DNA from: Phycisphaerae bacterium
Lineage (GTDB): Bacteria; Planctomycetota; Phycisphaerae; Sedimentisphaerales; Anaerobacaceae
DNA length: 64,000 bases
Assembly: GCA_026386805.1 (NCBI GenBank)
Contig: JAPLMX010000189.1
Location: forward strand, 53,968-117,967
Direction of reading: 5' to 3'
Below the pieces are notes generated by a model, which saw only the letters and a list, made by a program, of their open reading frames with translations, was not told the origin of the DNA and made no database searches. This document shows positions 1 to 10,740 of the stretch, piece after piece. The translations under genes were made by a program, and so were the position numbers. The stretch's first letter is position 1, and the number at the start of each line of letters is the position of its first letter.

Positions 1-110
1 CGCCGGGTGGCACCGCCAAACTTGTTTGACGGTGCTGCTTCGATGGGCTTGACCGTCTGAAGGCCCACGGGCAAACGAGTTTGCCCGTGCCACCCGGGAC
101 AGAGTAGAGC
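1..110. repeat. REP-like palindromic repeats (family R1)
   Basis: Two adjacent hairpins lie before the first gene. The first has the form GGTGGCACCG...CGGTG and the second is CACGGGCAAAC..GTTTGCCCGTG flanked by GTGCCACC. The GGTGGCAC/GTGCCACC signature recurs near 4.2-4.35 kb, 33.2 kb and 37.2 kb, so this is a dispersed family rather than a single terminator. No coding sequence is seen here. Confidence 0.7.
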
Positions 111-150
111 CGGTAAGGTTGGGTATATACTAATTGCCAGGAGCATTCGC

Positions 151-1089
151 ATGAAAGACCAGCAAAACGATTCTCGCCTCTCTCGACGGGGCTTCCTTTC
201 GAGTGCCGCGGCGGCAACGGTGGCGGTCTCGGCGGTATCGTCTATGAGCAAGGCCGCCGAATCGCCGAAGAAGTTCAAGCTCAAGTACGCGCCGAGCCTG
301 GGCCAATTCCAGGAACATGCGGGCAAAGACCCGATCGACCAGATCAAGTTCATGGCGGACGAGGGCTTTTCGGCCATGTTCGACAACGGCCTGCCGGGCA
401 AGCCGCCGGAACTCCAGGCGAAGATCGCCGCGGAAATGGCTCGCCTCGGCATGACCCTCGGGCCCTTCGTCATGTACGCCGACTTCAGCAAGGCGACCCT
501 CGTCACGCCGGACCAGGAAGTCCGCGACATGATCGTCAAACGCACGAAAGAGGCCGTGGAGACCTCCAAGCGGGCCAACGCCAAGTGGGCGCTCATTGCC
601 CCCGGATTGTGCAGCCAAAAGCTGGAATGGGACTATCAGACCGCCAACCTGATCGACAATCTGCGGCGCTGCGCCGAGGTCGCGGAGCCCGCCGGCATGG
701 TCATCGTGATTGAGCCCCTCAACTGGTGGGCCAATCACCCGGGCCTGTTCCTCCAGAAGGTCCCGCAGGCCTACCTCATCTGCAAAGCGGTCAACAGCCC
801 GTCCGTCAAGATCGTCAACGACCTGTACCACCAGCAGATCACCGAAGGAAACCTCATTCCCAATATTGATAAGACCTATAGTGAGATCGCGGCGTTCCAC
901 CTCGGCGACAATCCCGGCCGAAACGAGCCAGGCACCGGAGAGATCAACTACAAGAACATCTTCCGGCACTTGGCCAAGAAGGGCTATCAGGGCACGCTGT
1001 GCATGGAGCACGGCAAGAGCAAACGGGGCAAGGAAGGCGAGCGAGCCGTGATCGACGCCTACCGAGCCTGCGACAGTTTTGAAGTGTAG
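151..1089 (+). CDS. Tat-exported sugar phosphate isomerase/epimerase-like TIM-barrel protein
   Basis: A 312-residue protein of the xylose isomerase-like TIM-barrel superfamily (AP endonuclease 2 fold), closest in style to hydroxypyruvate isomerase. The N-terminus has a twin-arginine signal (SRRGFLSS) followed by an Ala-rich hydrophobic stretch, so export of a folded, probably metal-bound enzyme is expected. Metal/acid residues of the fold are suggested by VIEPLNWW (Glu), IVNDLYHQQI (Asp/His), AAFHLGDNPGR (His) and CMEHGK (Glu). The ATG follows a CAGGAG ribosome site. The substrate cannot be told from sequence; planctomycetes carry many such paralogues near sugar-degradation genes. It converges with the gene at 1263-2498 on a shared terminator. 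Confidence 0.85.
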   Translation: MKDQQNDSRLSRRGFLSSAAAATVAVSAVSSMSKAAESPKKFKLKYAPSLGQFQEHAGKDPIDQIKFMADEGFSAMFDNGLPGKPPELQAKIAAEMARLGMTLGPFVMYADFSKATLVTPDQEVRDMIVKRTKEAVETSKRANAKWALIAPGLCSQKLEWDYQTANLIDNLRRCAEVAEPAGMVIVIEPLNWWANHPGLFLQKVPQAYLICKAVNSPSVKIVNDLYHQQITEGNLIPNIDKTYSEIAAFHLGDNPGRNEPGTGEINYKNIFRHLAKKGYQGTLCMEHGKSKRGKEGERAVIDAYRACDSFEV

Positions 1090-1177
1090 AAGGCGAGTTC
1101 CAAGTGTGAAGTTTGAAGTGGCAAGCAGGAAGTCGCAAGACTCCCAGCTTCAAACTTGAAACTTCACACTTGACACT

Positions 1178-1215
1178 AAAAAAAAGAAGTCGCGCCATCC
1201 TTGACGCGACTTCTT
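1178..1215 (-). terminator. Rho-independent terminator, probably bidirectional
   Basis: Perfect 11-bp stem AAGAAGTCGCG / CGCGACTTCTT with a 10-nt loop, lying between convergent genes. On the minus strand it runs into eight T residues, a strong terminator for the 1263-2498 gene. On the plus strand the T tract is short. An inverted pair of AAGTGTGAAGTTTGAAG-type tracts (1102-1172) lies beside it. Confidence 0.85.
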
Positions 1216-1262
1216 TCATTCCGGCGAATCGATAACCTACGTCCTTGCAGGGTCGGTTCGAA

Positions 1263-2498
1263 TCACTTGTCGGAATCGAGAAGGACGATCTCGGTGAATT
1301 CAATGAAGGCCCGGCCCGTGGCCTCACTCGCCGAGATCTTGCCGACCAAACCGACTTTGCGGCCGATGAGCTTGCTGAAGTCCGTATTGACGGCCGCTCC
1401 GACCGGCGTCACGTAGCAGATGGTCTTGCCAGCGTCATCGAGGATGCGATACCGTTGGGTCTGCCCCGTACCGGTGTAGACACTGGAAGTCTCCAGCGTG
1501 CCCACGACGGCAAACTTGCTGCTATCGGGGATTTGGCCCAGTTTCGTGGTTCGCGCCTCGTCGATCTTGGCGTTCGTCTTCTGCAACTGTTTATCCTGCT
1601 GACTCACCTCTTTGGCCACCGTGCAGGCCAACTCGTACCGTTCCACCTGCTTGAGGGTGAAATCCGCGTAGCGGGCCGCACGGCCGCCATCCTTGCTGGC
1701 CGCAAGCGCCGCCAACTTCTTCTTGACGTCCGTATAGTTCTGCTCCCCAAGGGGCTTGTTGTGCTCGGCCTTCATCTTATCGACGAGGGCATAGTACAGG
1801 TCGAGGCCCGTCAACGTCACCGCGTTCGGGTCCCCCGGCTTCTTCACCGTTGTCGGCTTGGCCGCCGCGTTCGTTTCGGCCGCAGGCGCCTTGGCAAGCG
1901 GCTTATCCACGCGCTGGACGAACTGACTGCTGACCCAAAGGCAGGCGCCCTGCGGAGGGGCGATCTTGTAGTAGTCGTCCTTCTCTTCGCCGAGCAGCTT
2001 CACGGCCTGCCCCCGGCTGAGCACCACCTGCTTACTGGTGGAATACTTCGCCTCTTGCGTATCCGATCCCGTGTAGACGCCGACATTGTCGCCGGTGACG
2101 ACGCCCATCGTCGGATTCTGCAGAGTGATGCTCACGTACTGCATCGAGATCCACGAGAAGCAGCCTGGGGGCGGAATGATGGCGGACCAGCCCTGCTGCG
2201 ACTTGATGACTTGGACACGGTCGCCCGCATAGAGCTTGGCGCACTGATAGAACTGCGTGCCGGGACCGGAGCGAATGAACACGTCGTTGCCCGTGACCTC
2301 GGCCACGTAAGACTCATTCACCGTCCCGGCGGCCGCTGCCTCGTTGGGCAGCGCGATGGGGCCGCGAGGCGCATTGACATCCTGAGCCCATCCCGCCGCC
2401 GGCAAGATCAGCACCACGGCCAGCAGCCCAGCCAAAACCCAACCCAAATACACCGTCACACGTACACAACGCTCGGGAGAATAGGCGCGAGCCTGCAT
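1263..2498 (-). CDS. Exported protein with two SH3-like domains
   Basis: A 411-residue protein with an N-terminal hydrophobic signal segment (VLAGLLAVVLILPAAGWAQ). Two bacterial SH3-like stretches follow: roughly residues 55-115 (VFIRSGPGTQFYQCAKLYAGD, typical SH3b pattern) and 120-185 (VGVYTGSDTQEAKY). A charged, helical middle contains KQLQKTNAKI, and a C-terminal beta-rich part (FAVVGTLETSSVYTG) looks like a small barrel. SH3b domains usually bind peptidoglycan or serve as envelope scaffolds; no catalytic domain is seen. An AGGAGG ribosome site precedes the start. It is a single-gene unit between its own promoter and the terminator at 1178-1215. Confidence 0.8.
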   Translation of the reverse strand: MQARAYSPERCVRVTVYLGWVLAGLLAVVLILPAAGWAQDVNAPRGPIALPNEAAAAGTVNESYVAEVTGNDVFIRSGPGTQFYQCAKLYAGDRVQVIKSQQGWSAIIPPPGCFSWISMQYVSITLQNPTMGVVTGDNVGVYTGSDTQEAKYSTSKQVVLSRGQAVKLLGEEKDDYYKIAPPQGACLWVSSQFVQRVDKPLAKAPAAETNAAAKPTTVKKPGDPNAVTLTGLDLYYALVDKMKAEHNKPLGEQNYTDVKKKLAALAASKDGGRAARYADFTLKQVERYELACTVAKEVSQQDKQLQKTNAKIDEARTTKLGQIPDSSKFAVVGTLETSSVYTGTGQTQRYRILDDAGKTICYVTPVGAAVNTDFSKLIGRKVGLVGKISASEATGRAFIEFTEIVLLDSDK

Positions 2499-2560
2499 CG
2501 TTTGGCCTCCTAAAACATTGCCTTGGAACAGCCCGCAGGTAGGGCGATCCTTCAGGTATC

Positions 2561-2589
2561 ACGTTACGGCTCTTCACCCGGCGTGTCAA
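2561..2589 (-). promoter_or_regulatory. Putative sigma70-type promoter of the SH3-domain gene
   Basis: On the minus strand, TTGACA is followed after 17 nt by TAACGT (3 of 6 matches to the -10 consensus). This would place the transcript start near 2553, giving a leader of about 55 nt before the ATG at 2498. Confidence 0.4.
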
Positions 2590-2636
2590 GCCCCATGTGC
2601 TTTTTGACGCGACAATTACGCAGAAAAATGTGTGCT

Positions 2637-3839
2637 TCACGGACTTAGTCGCGCCAACTCGTCGTGACACATCTGCACTTGCCCGGGGTCGGTGAGCCGC
2701 TCGGCGGCCTTCTGGAGGTGCTGGACAGCCTTCTGGGGCTCGTGCAAATAGCGGGAGTAGAGGATGCCGAGCATCAATTCCACCTGCTCGGTGTATTCGT
2801 AGGTGGTGCTGTAGTGCGCCAGGAACTGCTCGTAGGCCCGGGCCGCTTCGACGGTCCGGTGATCGCTCACGAATTGGTTGGCGATGTCCAGCAGTTGCTG
2901 GCGCGGCAGCAACTGTCCGGGGTCCAGCCTCATCAGCTCGACGTAAAGGTCGGCCGCCGCAGGCAGGTTGCGCTGCTCGATCCGGCCACTGATGTCGCGG
3001 CGAATCTGCTCGATCTTCTCCTGATGTTGACCGTCGCTGCGCACCCGCGCTTCCACGCGACGACGGCCCCCCACCGCCGAGAACGGATCGTAGCCCGCCG
3101 CGACAGTGTCGCGATATTGCCGACGACGATTCCACTGCCGGATCATCACCCACAAGTCGTAGTGGGTCCCGCTGAGAATCCTCGTCGCCAAAAGCGCCAG
3201 CATCAGGCCGATCCCATACACGTACCCGGCCAAATGCGCCTCGTAGGCGACCGCCGGGGTGATGCGGGAGATCAGGTTATCGAAGATGATCAGTTTGAAG
3301 CCGATGAAATACAGGGCGGGAATCTCGAACGTCCCGATGAAAAGGACGACCCAATAGAGCACCGTGATCTGGGTCTGCGGGAAAAGAACAAGGTAGGCCC
3401 CGATGACAGCCGAGATCGCGCCGCTGGCGCCGAGCGTTGGAACGATGGACGACGTGTGCAGGACGGCAAAGCCCAGGCCGCTGACAATGGCGCCCGTCAG
3501 GTAGAAGACCACGTACCGCAAGTGCCCGAGCTTGTCATTGATGTTGTTGCCGAACAAGTAGAGGAAGAACATATTACTGACGATGTGTGCGATGCCGCCG
3601 TGCAAGAACGCATACGACAGAAACTGCCAATAATGCCAGTAACGGGGCACCAGGACCCACTCGATCGCCCAGGGGCGGATGGGGAGCGAAAGGATGTGGC
3701 CGCCGATCAGGTACGCGTACTGCCTCTCGAACGAGTACGACAGAAGGAATAGGACGATATTGATAAGGATCAGGACATAGTTGGCGTAGGGAGTCCGCCT
3801 GGGCCAGATACTCGTCCGAATCGGCAGCAGTAGCAGCAT
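2637..3839 (-). CDS. Rhomboid family intramembrane serine protease with C-terminal helical-repeat tail
   Basis: A 400-residue multi-pass membrane protein. Rhomboid hallmarks are present in order: HGGIAHIVSNMFFLYLFG (His and Asn of the oxyanion helix), GASGAISAV with the catalytic Ser near residue 138, and AHLAGYVYG carrying the catalytic His near residue 200. After the last transmembrane helix a soluble tail of about 170 residues holds Arg/Glu-rich helices resembling TPR-type repeats (residues 280-400). Rhomboids cleave substrates within the membrane; the target here is unknown, and the tail could recruit it. The gene lies downstream of a promoter-hairpin-T-tract unit on the same strand (3925-4131), which may be a separate small RNA or an attenuated leader. 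Confidence 0.9.
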   Translation of the reverse strand: MLLLLPIRTSIWPRRTPYANYVLILINIVLFLLSYSFERQYAYLIGGHILSLPIRPWAIEWVLVPRYWHYWQFLSYAFLHGGIAHIVSNMFFLYLFGNNINDKLGHLRYVVFYLTGAIVSGLGFAVLHTSSIVPTLGASGAISAVIGAYLVLFPQTQITVLYWVVLFIGTFEIPALYFIGFKLIIFDNLISRITPAVAYEAHLAGYVYGIGLMLALLATRILSGTHYDLWVMIRQWNRRRQYRDTVAAGYDPFSAVGGRRRVEARVRSDGQHQEKIEQIRRDISGRIEQRNLPAAADLYVELMRLDPGQLLPRQQLLDIANQFVSDHRTVEAARAYEQFLAHYSTTYEYTEQVELMLGILYSRYLHEPQKAVQHLQKAAERLTDPGQVQMCHDELARLSP

Positions 3840-3924
3840 CGGTCACGGTTCTCAAGAATGATCAGCCGGCAATTCCGTCGAAGCACGGACTCATTCTAAC
3901 GGCTCACCGCAGGACCGACAAGAA

Positions 3925-4096
3925 AGGAAAAAGGACGGCAGCCCTGGCCGCCGTCCCGCGTGTGAAAACGGGTCTTGAAGGAGGACAGTCAAAAAACCCA
4001 AACGCGAGCGGTAGCGCTTGAAACCACTTCTCCCCTGCGGAAAACACCGCCCACTGTCCGATCCGCAATGACCACCCCTCCGATCTGTCCCGCTCT
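3925..4096 (-). ncRNA. Candidate small RNA (or attenuated leader of the rhomboid gene)
   Basis: About 170 nt with no convincing ORF, bounded by a good promoter (4103-4131) and a terminator-like hairpin. The 3' hairpin (3933-3956) has an 11-bp stem with one mismatch, GGACGGC...GCCGTCC, followed on the minus strand by TTTTTCCTTTC. Internal pairing can be drawn: GCGG-tgtttt-CCGC, GTGGT/ACCGC, GAGCGG near the 5' end with CCGCTC, and GGACAG with CTGTCC. The unit ends about 85 nt before the rhomboid ATG. I do not recognise it as 6S, SRP, tmRNA, RNase P or a known riboswitch. Confidence 0.5.
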
Positions 4097-4102
4097 ACTG
4101 AA

Positions 4103-4131
4103 AGTATAACTACCAAATCGCGCGAAGCCAA
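4103..4131 (-). promoter_or_regulatory. Strong sigma70-type promoter upstream of the candidate small RNA
   Basis: TTGGCT, a 17-nt spacer, then TATACT on the minus strand, one of the best consensus matches in the window. Predicted start is about 4096. Confidence 0.55.
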
Positions 4132-4164
4132 ATGACCCCGTGAGAAGCCTCCCGCTGCCGGATA

Positions 4165-4345
4165 CCTGCGGATCGGTAGCGCGTTGCCCGTGCCGCAGGG
4201 CAAACGCGAAGTCGTCTGACTTTCGGGTGGCAGCGTCAAGCGCAGCGCCCCTCCTGAGCCTGCCGAAGGATTGGCGATGGCGGCTTTGCCATGGTAACAC
4301 CATCGCCAAGGCCTTCGGCCTTGACGCTGCCACCCGTTGCCGAAG
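4165..4345. repeat. Dispersed palindromic repeats (family R1)
   Basis: Contains GTTGCCCGTGCCGCAGGGCAA, GGGTGGCAGCGTCAAG and its inverse CTTGACGCTGCCACCC, plus CGCCAAGGCCTTCGGCCTTG, which is nearly repeated at about 37226-37250. It also carries CCTGAGCCTGCCGAAGG, a common intergenic repeat. Together with the candidate RNA, this accounts for the gene-free stretch 3857-4496. Confidence 0.7.
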
Positions 4346-4496
4346 ACGGCGACGCGTCCGACGGATCCGCTTCCGGGACTTTGCGTTCGCCCTGGTCCGT
4401 GCCGGCGGAGAGCTTGTCGTACACCCTCGGGCGAGGTAGACTGCTGGCACCGGCGGCCAGAGAAGAACCGCCAGATTCAAGGAGGTACGGCTGAAG

Positions 4497-5588
4497 ATGA
4501 ATCCGGAGAGCATCACGCAACGCGTCAGGGGCGTTCGGGCGGAACTGAGCAACAGGCGATGCGACGCCCTGGTCCTTACCAAACCTGCGAATGTCACCTA
4601 TGTAACCGGCTTCTCGGGCGAAGATAGCTGGGCCGTTGTCGCCGGCGGCGCGGTGTACCTTCTGACGGACAGCCGCTACACCGAGCAGGCACAGAAGGAG
4701 TGCCCTCAGGCAAGCATCGTCGAGCGAAAAGGAGCCATTACCGAGGCGGCCGGCAAGCTCCTGGGAAAACTCAAGTCCGCGAGGACCGTCGCCGTGGAGA
4801 AATCCATCTCGCTCGCACAGTATCAGACCTTCAAGAAGAACGTCGGGGCCCGGTTGAAGGCCGTGGACGGTCTCGTCGAGGACCTGCGGAGCGTCAAGGA
4901 CAGGAACGAGCTGGCCGCGATCCGGTCTGCCGCCGCCATCGCCGCGACGGCGTTCGAGAGGGCCGTGCGCCACCTCAGGCCGGGGATCACGGAAAGCGAG
5001 CTGGCCGGAATACTCGATCTGGAAATGCGAAGGCGAGGGGCGAAGGTTGGCTTCGAGACGATTGTCGCCTTCGGGCCCAACGGCTCCCGGCCGCACCATC
5101 AACCCTCACAAAGGAAGCTCGGCGAGCGCGATACCATCCTGATCGACTTCGGGGCCAGATACAACGGCTACTGTTGCGATATCACGCGCTCGTTCGCCTT
5201 CGGCAAGCCGGTCCCCGCCTACTGCCGGGCCTATGAGGCCGTCGAGAAGGCGCAAGCCGCCGCGATACGAGCAGCCAAAGCCGGGGCCAAATTGGTGGAG
5301 GTCGATGCCGCCGCCAGAAACGCGATTCGCGAGAGCGGCCTGCCCGTCTATGGCCACGGAACCGGGCATGGTTTCGGCCTCGAGATCCACGAGATCCCCT
5401 TTCTCAAGGAAGAGGCAAAGGGCAAACTGAAGACCGGCCAGATCATCACCATCGAGCCCGGCGTCTACCTTCCGGGCAAACTCGGCGTCCGGATCGAGGA
5501 CGACATCCTCATCACCGATAACGGCTGCGAGCTTCTCACGGGAGCCTGCCCGCGCAGGTCGCCTCTGGAGGCCGCCGGGAGAAAGTGA
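4497..5588 (+). CDS. Xaa-Pro aminopeptidase-like M24 metallopeptidase
   Basis: A 363-residue cytosolic peptidase of the PepP/PepQ type, cleaving next to proline in peptides. The N-terminal creatinase-like domain (residues 1-125) has ANVTYVTGFSGEDSW. The C-terminal pita-bread domain shows the dimetal ligands: Asp in IDFGARYNGYCCDITRSF (two Asp), His in GHGTGHGFGLEIHE, and Glu in ITIEPGVYLPGKLG and GVRIEDDILIT. Length is normal for the family. The start is supported by an AAGGAGGT ribosome site. It is a monocistronic gene flanked by repeat DNA. Confidence 0.93.
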   Translation: MNPESITQRVRGVRAELSNRRCDALVLTKPANVTYVTGFSGEDSWAVVAGGAVYLLTDSRYTEQAQKECPQASIVERKGAITEAAGKLLGKLKSARTVAVEKSISLAQYQTFKKNVGARLKAVDGLVEDLRSVKDRNELAAIRSAAAIAATAFERAVRHLRPGITESELAGILDLEMRRRGAKVGFETIVAFGPNGSRPHHQPSQRKLGERDTILIDFGARYNGYCCDITRSFAFGKPVPAYCRAYEAVEKAQAAAIRAAKAGAKLVEVDAAARNAIRESGLPVYGHGTGHGFGLEIHEIPFLKEEAKGKLKTGQIITIEPGVYLPGKLGVRIEDDILITDNGCELLTGACPRRSPLEAAGRK

Positions 5589-5652
5589 GATTGTTGATTT
5601 CTGATTTTTGATTTATGAATCAACAATCAAACATCACACTTCAAACTTGTGG
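5588..5652. repeat. Dispersed intergenic repeat (family R5)
   Basis: An AT-rich tract with arms GATTGTTGATT / AATCAACAATC next to CACACTTCAAACTTG. The same about 65-nt unit appears in inverse orientation at 37112-37168, and related AAGTTTGAAGTGTGAAG text occurs at 1102-1172 and 29585-29605. Confidence 0.65.
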
Positions 5653-5687
5653 AAACCGCCTCACGTCACTACGGACGGCGAAAGTCT

Positions 5688-7070
5688 CTACCGAGGCAGG
5701 CCCTTCTTCTGGACGGGCTTCTGGCCGTCGGGCTTGGGGACAAACATGTCGTCCTTGGTCAGGCCGCAGCGCGCCGCCATCAGGCGGCTGTAGGCCAGAT
5801 CGCCCAAGTCGTCCTTGCTGGCGTTGTTGGTGCCGAAAGAGAATTTGGCGCCCGCCGCCTTGGCTCTCTTGATGAACGTCTCGCTGGGAAGTTTGTACCG
5901 GGCGTTGATTTCGATGGCGACGCCATTCTTCACCGCCGCCTGGATCACCTTGTCCATCCGCGCATCCGTCCAGAGCGTGTCGTATTCGCTCGCGATGACG
6001 GCCGGCAGGAAGGTCGGATTGACGTAGATGTCGATCGGTTCGTTGTTGAGGATGCCGACCGTCCTGTCAACCAGCATCTCCATGAACTGCTGCTTGTCGG
6101 CGACTTCGACTTCGTTCGGCATCCACAGACGCATTCGTTTGCCGCGGTCGTTCGTCCATGTCATCGAGTCCGTGAAAACGTAATCGAACTTCGCAATCAT
6201 CTCCGGCGAGAACATCTTGACCCATTCGCGTCCCTCGGCCTGCATAGCCCGGTAGACGGGTTTGCCTTCGAGCTTCTGCAACGCCTTCTTCAGCCCCTCG
6301 TCGTTGGTGACCGGGTTGCCGACGCCACAATTCTCGGCGACGCCAATCTTGACCGCACGCGGCTGGAAGATCGCGACCAGGTCGTCGATGGTCAGGCCGC
6401 CCTTGAGGTGGACGTGATAGTCCGCGAGCGGGAAAAGCGGCTTGACGTAGATGTTCTTGTAGTAGACGGTGCTGCGCTCGTCGTGCCCCTGCAGGGCGAA
6501 GGTGCCGCTGCTCAGCACGCGGCCCAGCCTATCCGACGGAGGCTGCGGCGGCTGCGGCTCGGTCCAATCGACGAGCTTGCGGCCGGCCACGTCCACCGTG
6601 ACATGCCTGCCCTCGACCACCACGTGCATCGTGAACCACTCCCCGTCTTTGACGGGCGCTTCTCTCACATCCTGCATCTTGTATAGACTGCCTGTCTTGA
6701 GAGGGTCGGTGCGATCGCTGTTATTGACCTGGACTTCGAAGCCTTTGGCCACCAGGCCCTTCTCCTGGTATTGGGTGTGGAAGAAGACCCCGCCATTGGC
6801 CTGCGGCTCGGTCCTTACATCCACCTTCAGCTCGAAATCCTTGAAATCGCCGTAGTACACCGGCCCCACGTAGAAAAGGTGACTATTAGGGCCGTGCGCC
6901 ACAATCGCCCCCTCGCAAACGGAGAACGTTCCGGCATTTGCGCCCGCTTTCCACCCGTCCAGGCTCTTGCCGTCGAACAGGCTGACCCAGCCCTGATCAC
7001 CGGTCTGCCCACTTGCAGGAATCGCCAGGACGGCCATGAACACCCCTACCAGACTCATCACCAATCTCAT
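5688..7070 (-). CDS. Exported DUF1080 (3-keto-disaccharide hydrolase-like) domain fused to a PHP/amidohydrolase-like domain
   Basis: About 460 residues. The start at 7070 is preferred over the longer ORF because an AAAGGAG ribosome site precedes it and a signal peptide (MRLVMSLVGVFMAVLAIPASG) follows at once. Residues about 25-215 form a DUF1080 concanavalin-like domain: WVSLFDGKSLDGWK, NGGVFFHTQY, GFEVQVNN, FALQGHDERSTVYYKNI. From about residue 220 comes a PHP-like metal-binding domain beginning ADYHVHLKGGLT, with YVFTDSMTW, EINARYKLP and FSFGTNNAS near the end. DUF1080 domains act on 3-keto glycosides or as sugar-binding modules. The second domain may be a hydrolase; its substrate is unknown. 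Confidence 0.85.
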   Translation of the reverse strand: MRLVMSLVGVFMAVLAIPASGQTGDQGWVSLFDGKSLDGWKAGANAGTFSVCEGAIVAHGPNSHLFYVGPVYYGDFKDFELKVDVRTEPQANGGVFFHTQYQEKGLVAKGFEVQVNNSDRTDPLKTGSLYKMQDVREAPVKDGEWFTMHVVVEGRHVTVDVAGRKLVDWTEPQPPQPPSDRLGRVLSSGTFALQGHDERSTVYYKNIYVKPLFPLADYHVHLKGGLTIDDLVAIFQPRAVKIGVAENCGVGNPVTNDEGLKKALQKLEGKPVYRAMQAEGREWVKMFSPEMIAKFDYVFTDSMTWTNDRGKRMRLWMPNEVEVADKQQFMEMLVDRTVGILNNEPIDIYVNPTFLPAVIASEYDTLWTDARMDKVIQAAVKNGVAIEINARYKLPSETFIKRAKAAGAKFSFGTNNASKDDLGDLAYSRLMAARCGLTKDDMFVPKPDGQKPVQKKGLPR

Positions 7071-7265
7071 GGTACGATCTCCTTTACACGCGCGGTATAC
7101 GAATGGGTACGTGCGGCGCACGCCACGTCCCTATCAGACCACAAATGGAGCGATCTCGCAAGTGGTAGAGGCACTTCTGCGACGTCACAGCGGGGTGCAT
7201 GGGCAAAGTGAGGGCGCGCTCTCCGAGAGGCAGACCAGGTCGCCGGTGTGGACGTGTTCGGATGC

Positions 7266-7325
7266 GCATAAAAAAAAGGAGGCCCAGGCGACGACAGTAT
7301 AACGTGTTGTAGGCCGGTCTCCTTT
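7266..7325 (-). terminator. Rho-independent terminator of the ligA-ribD operon
   Basis: On the minus strand an imperfect GGAG..CC / GG..CTCC stem is followed by TTTTTTTT. It lies 130-190 nt after the ribD stop. The rest of 7071-7451 holds no gene I can support. Confidence 0.55.
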
Positions 7326-7451
7326 GTTGCGGTGTGCCACAACGCACCGTACCGCGGATGGCGCTTACGAGACCCACTGATCTCCGTCTGCACCCGCAAC
7401 ACTTATATTCTACAACAAACCGGCCGTCCGGTCAAGTCGATCCCGACTATT

Positions 7452-8609
7452 TTATGATGGATTTCCGCTATCCACGACCTTGTCGAGAGGTGCGCCGTTC
7501 TCCAACCTGCCGCTGATACGGACGTCCTCTCCGAACGCCTTGCTCTGGACGTGATGCAGCCCGATAACACGATCCAAACACGCCATCGGCTCTCCGATGT
7601 CAGCCGTCCCGGCCGAGCCGAGGACCTTCGGCGCGATGTACACGCAAATCTCATCCACCAGAGCTTCCCGCAGGAAGGACGCCGCCACGTGCGGCCCACC
7701 CTCGACCAGTACCTGCTGAATGCCGCGTTTGCCCAACTCCTCGAGCAGGAATCGTAAGTCCGGCATCGGGCCGCTACCCTCGTAGACGAGCACCTCCGCG
7801 CCTTTGTCCCGAATTTGCCCGGCAAGCTGCGGATTGGCATCGACGGCCGCTTGGTGCGTGTAGATCAGGACCGGGCTGGTTTTGATCGTCCGCAGAAGCT
7901 GGCATTCGAGCGGGATTCTGAGTTGATCGTCCAACACGACCCGGAGGGGCTTGCGGCCCTGGCTCGGCCGGGGCGTGAGCAGCGGATCGTCCGCCAAAAC
8001 CGTGTTGATCCCGACCAGGATCGCGCCGGCCCGCCGACGCAGCTTGTGGGCATCGCTGCGACTGGCCTCGTTCGTGATCCAGCGCTTCTCGGACGACTGA
8101 TCGGCGTACGCCAGCTTGCCATCGATGCTCTGGGCCCACTTGAGCACGACCCAGCATTGGCCCGTCGTCACGTGCTTGAAAAAGGGCGCATTGAGCAGCC
8201 GTGCCTCCTGCTCGCAAAGCCCGACCTCCACTTCGATCCCGGCCTGCCGCAGTCGCTCCAAGCCCTTGCCGTTGGCGTGCCCCGATGGATCGACCGTCGC
8301 AGCGATCACCCGCGCGACCTTGGCATTGATGATGGCTTCGGTGCACGGGCCGGTCTTGCCCTGATGGCAGCACGGCTCCAGCGTAATGTACAGGGCACCG
8401 CCCTCCGGCGTGACGCCCAGCGTCCGGCAATCCTCGATCGCGTTGACTTCCGCGTGCGGCCCTCCGAACTTCTTGTGATAGCCCTTGCCGATCACTTGGC
8501 CGGCCTTGACGATGACGCATCCGACCGCCGGATTCGGCTCCACCGAGCTGATCCCCTTCTCCGCCAGCTTCAGAGCCGACTGCATGAATTTCTCGCCCTG
8601 CGCATTCAC
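7452..8609 (-). CDS. ribD: Bifunctional riboflavin biosynthesis deaminase/reductase RibD
   Basis: A 385-residue cytosolic enzyme that deaminates diaminohydroxyphosphoribosylaminopyrimidine and then reduces the ribosyl chain, steps two and three of riboflavin synthesis. The N-terminal deaminase has PNPAVGCVIV, the zinc/catalytic HAE (GGPHAEVNAI, near residue 53) and PCCHQGKTGPC with both Cys ligands. The C-terminal reductase starts near residue 150 with WVVLKWAQSIDGKLA and includes RRAGAILVGINTVLADDPLLTPR and VLVEGGPHVAASFL. Full length. It begins 4 nt after the ligA stop and is clearly co-transcribed with ligA; no FMN riboswitch is seen nearby. Confidence 0.96.
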   Translation of the reverse strand: MNAQGEKFMQSALKLAEKGISSVEPNPAVGCVIVKAGQVIGKGYHKKFGGPHAEVNAIEDCRTLGVTPEGGALYITLEPCCHQGKTGPCTEAIINAKVARVIAATVDPSGHANGKGLERLRQAGIEVEVGLCEQEARLLNAPFFKHVTTGQCWVVLKWAQSIDGKLAYADQSSEKRWITNEASRSDAHKLRRRAGAILVGINTVLADDPLLTPRPSQGRKPLRVVLDDQLRIPLECQLLRTIKTSPVLIYTHQAAVDANPQLAGQIRDKGAEVLVYEGSGPMPDLRFLLEELGKRGIQQVLVEGGPHVAASFLREALVDEICVYIAPKVLGSAGTADIGEPMACLDRVIGLHHVQSKAFGEDVRISGRLENGAPLDKVVDSGNPS

Positions 8610-8613
8610 GGCA

Positions 8614-10740
<2,127 letters not shown>

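Noticed and set aside
1-110. Terminator interpretation of the first two hairpins
   Set aside because: No T tract on either strand and the sequence recurs at several other loci, so it is better explained as a REP-like repeat.
3925-4096. 6S RNA identity for the candidate small RNA
   Set aside because: The size fits, but the long imperfect duplex with a central bubble could not be drawn convincingly end to end; left as unknown.
4236-5102. Minus-strand 288-aa ORF overlapping the M24 peptidase and the repeat block
   Set aside because: It runs opposite a convincing peptidase and through R1 repeats; no domain is seen.
7122-7451. Small ORFs on both strands before the ribD terminator
   Set aside because: No ribosome site, no domain, and they overlap the hairpin-T-tract terminator.
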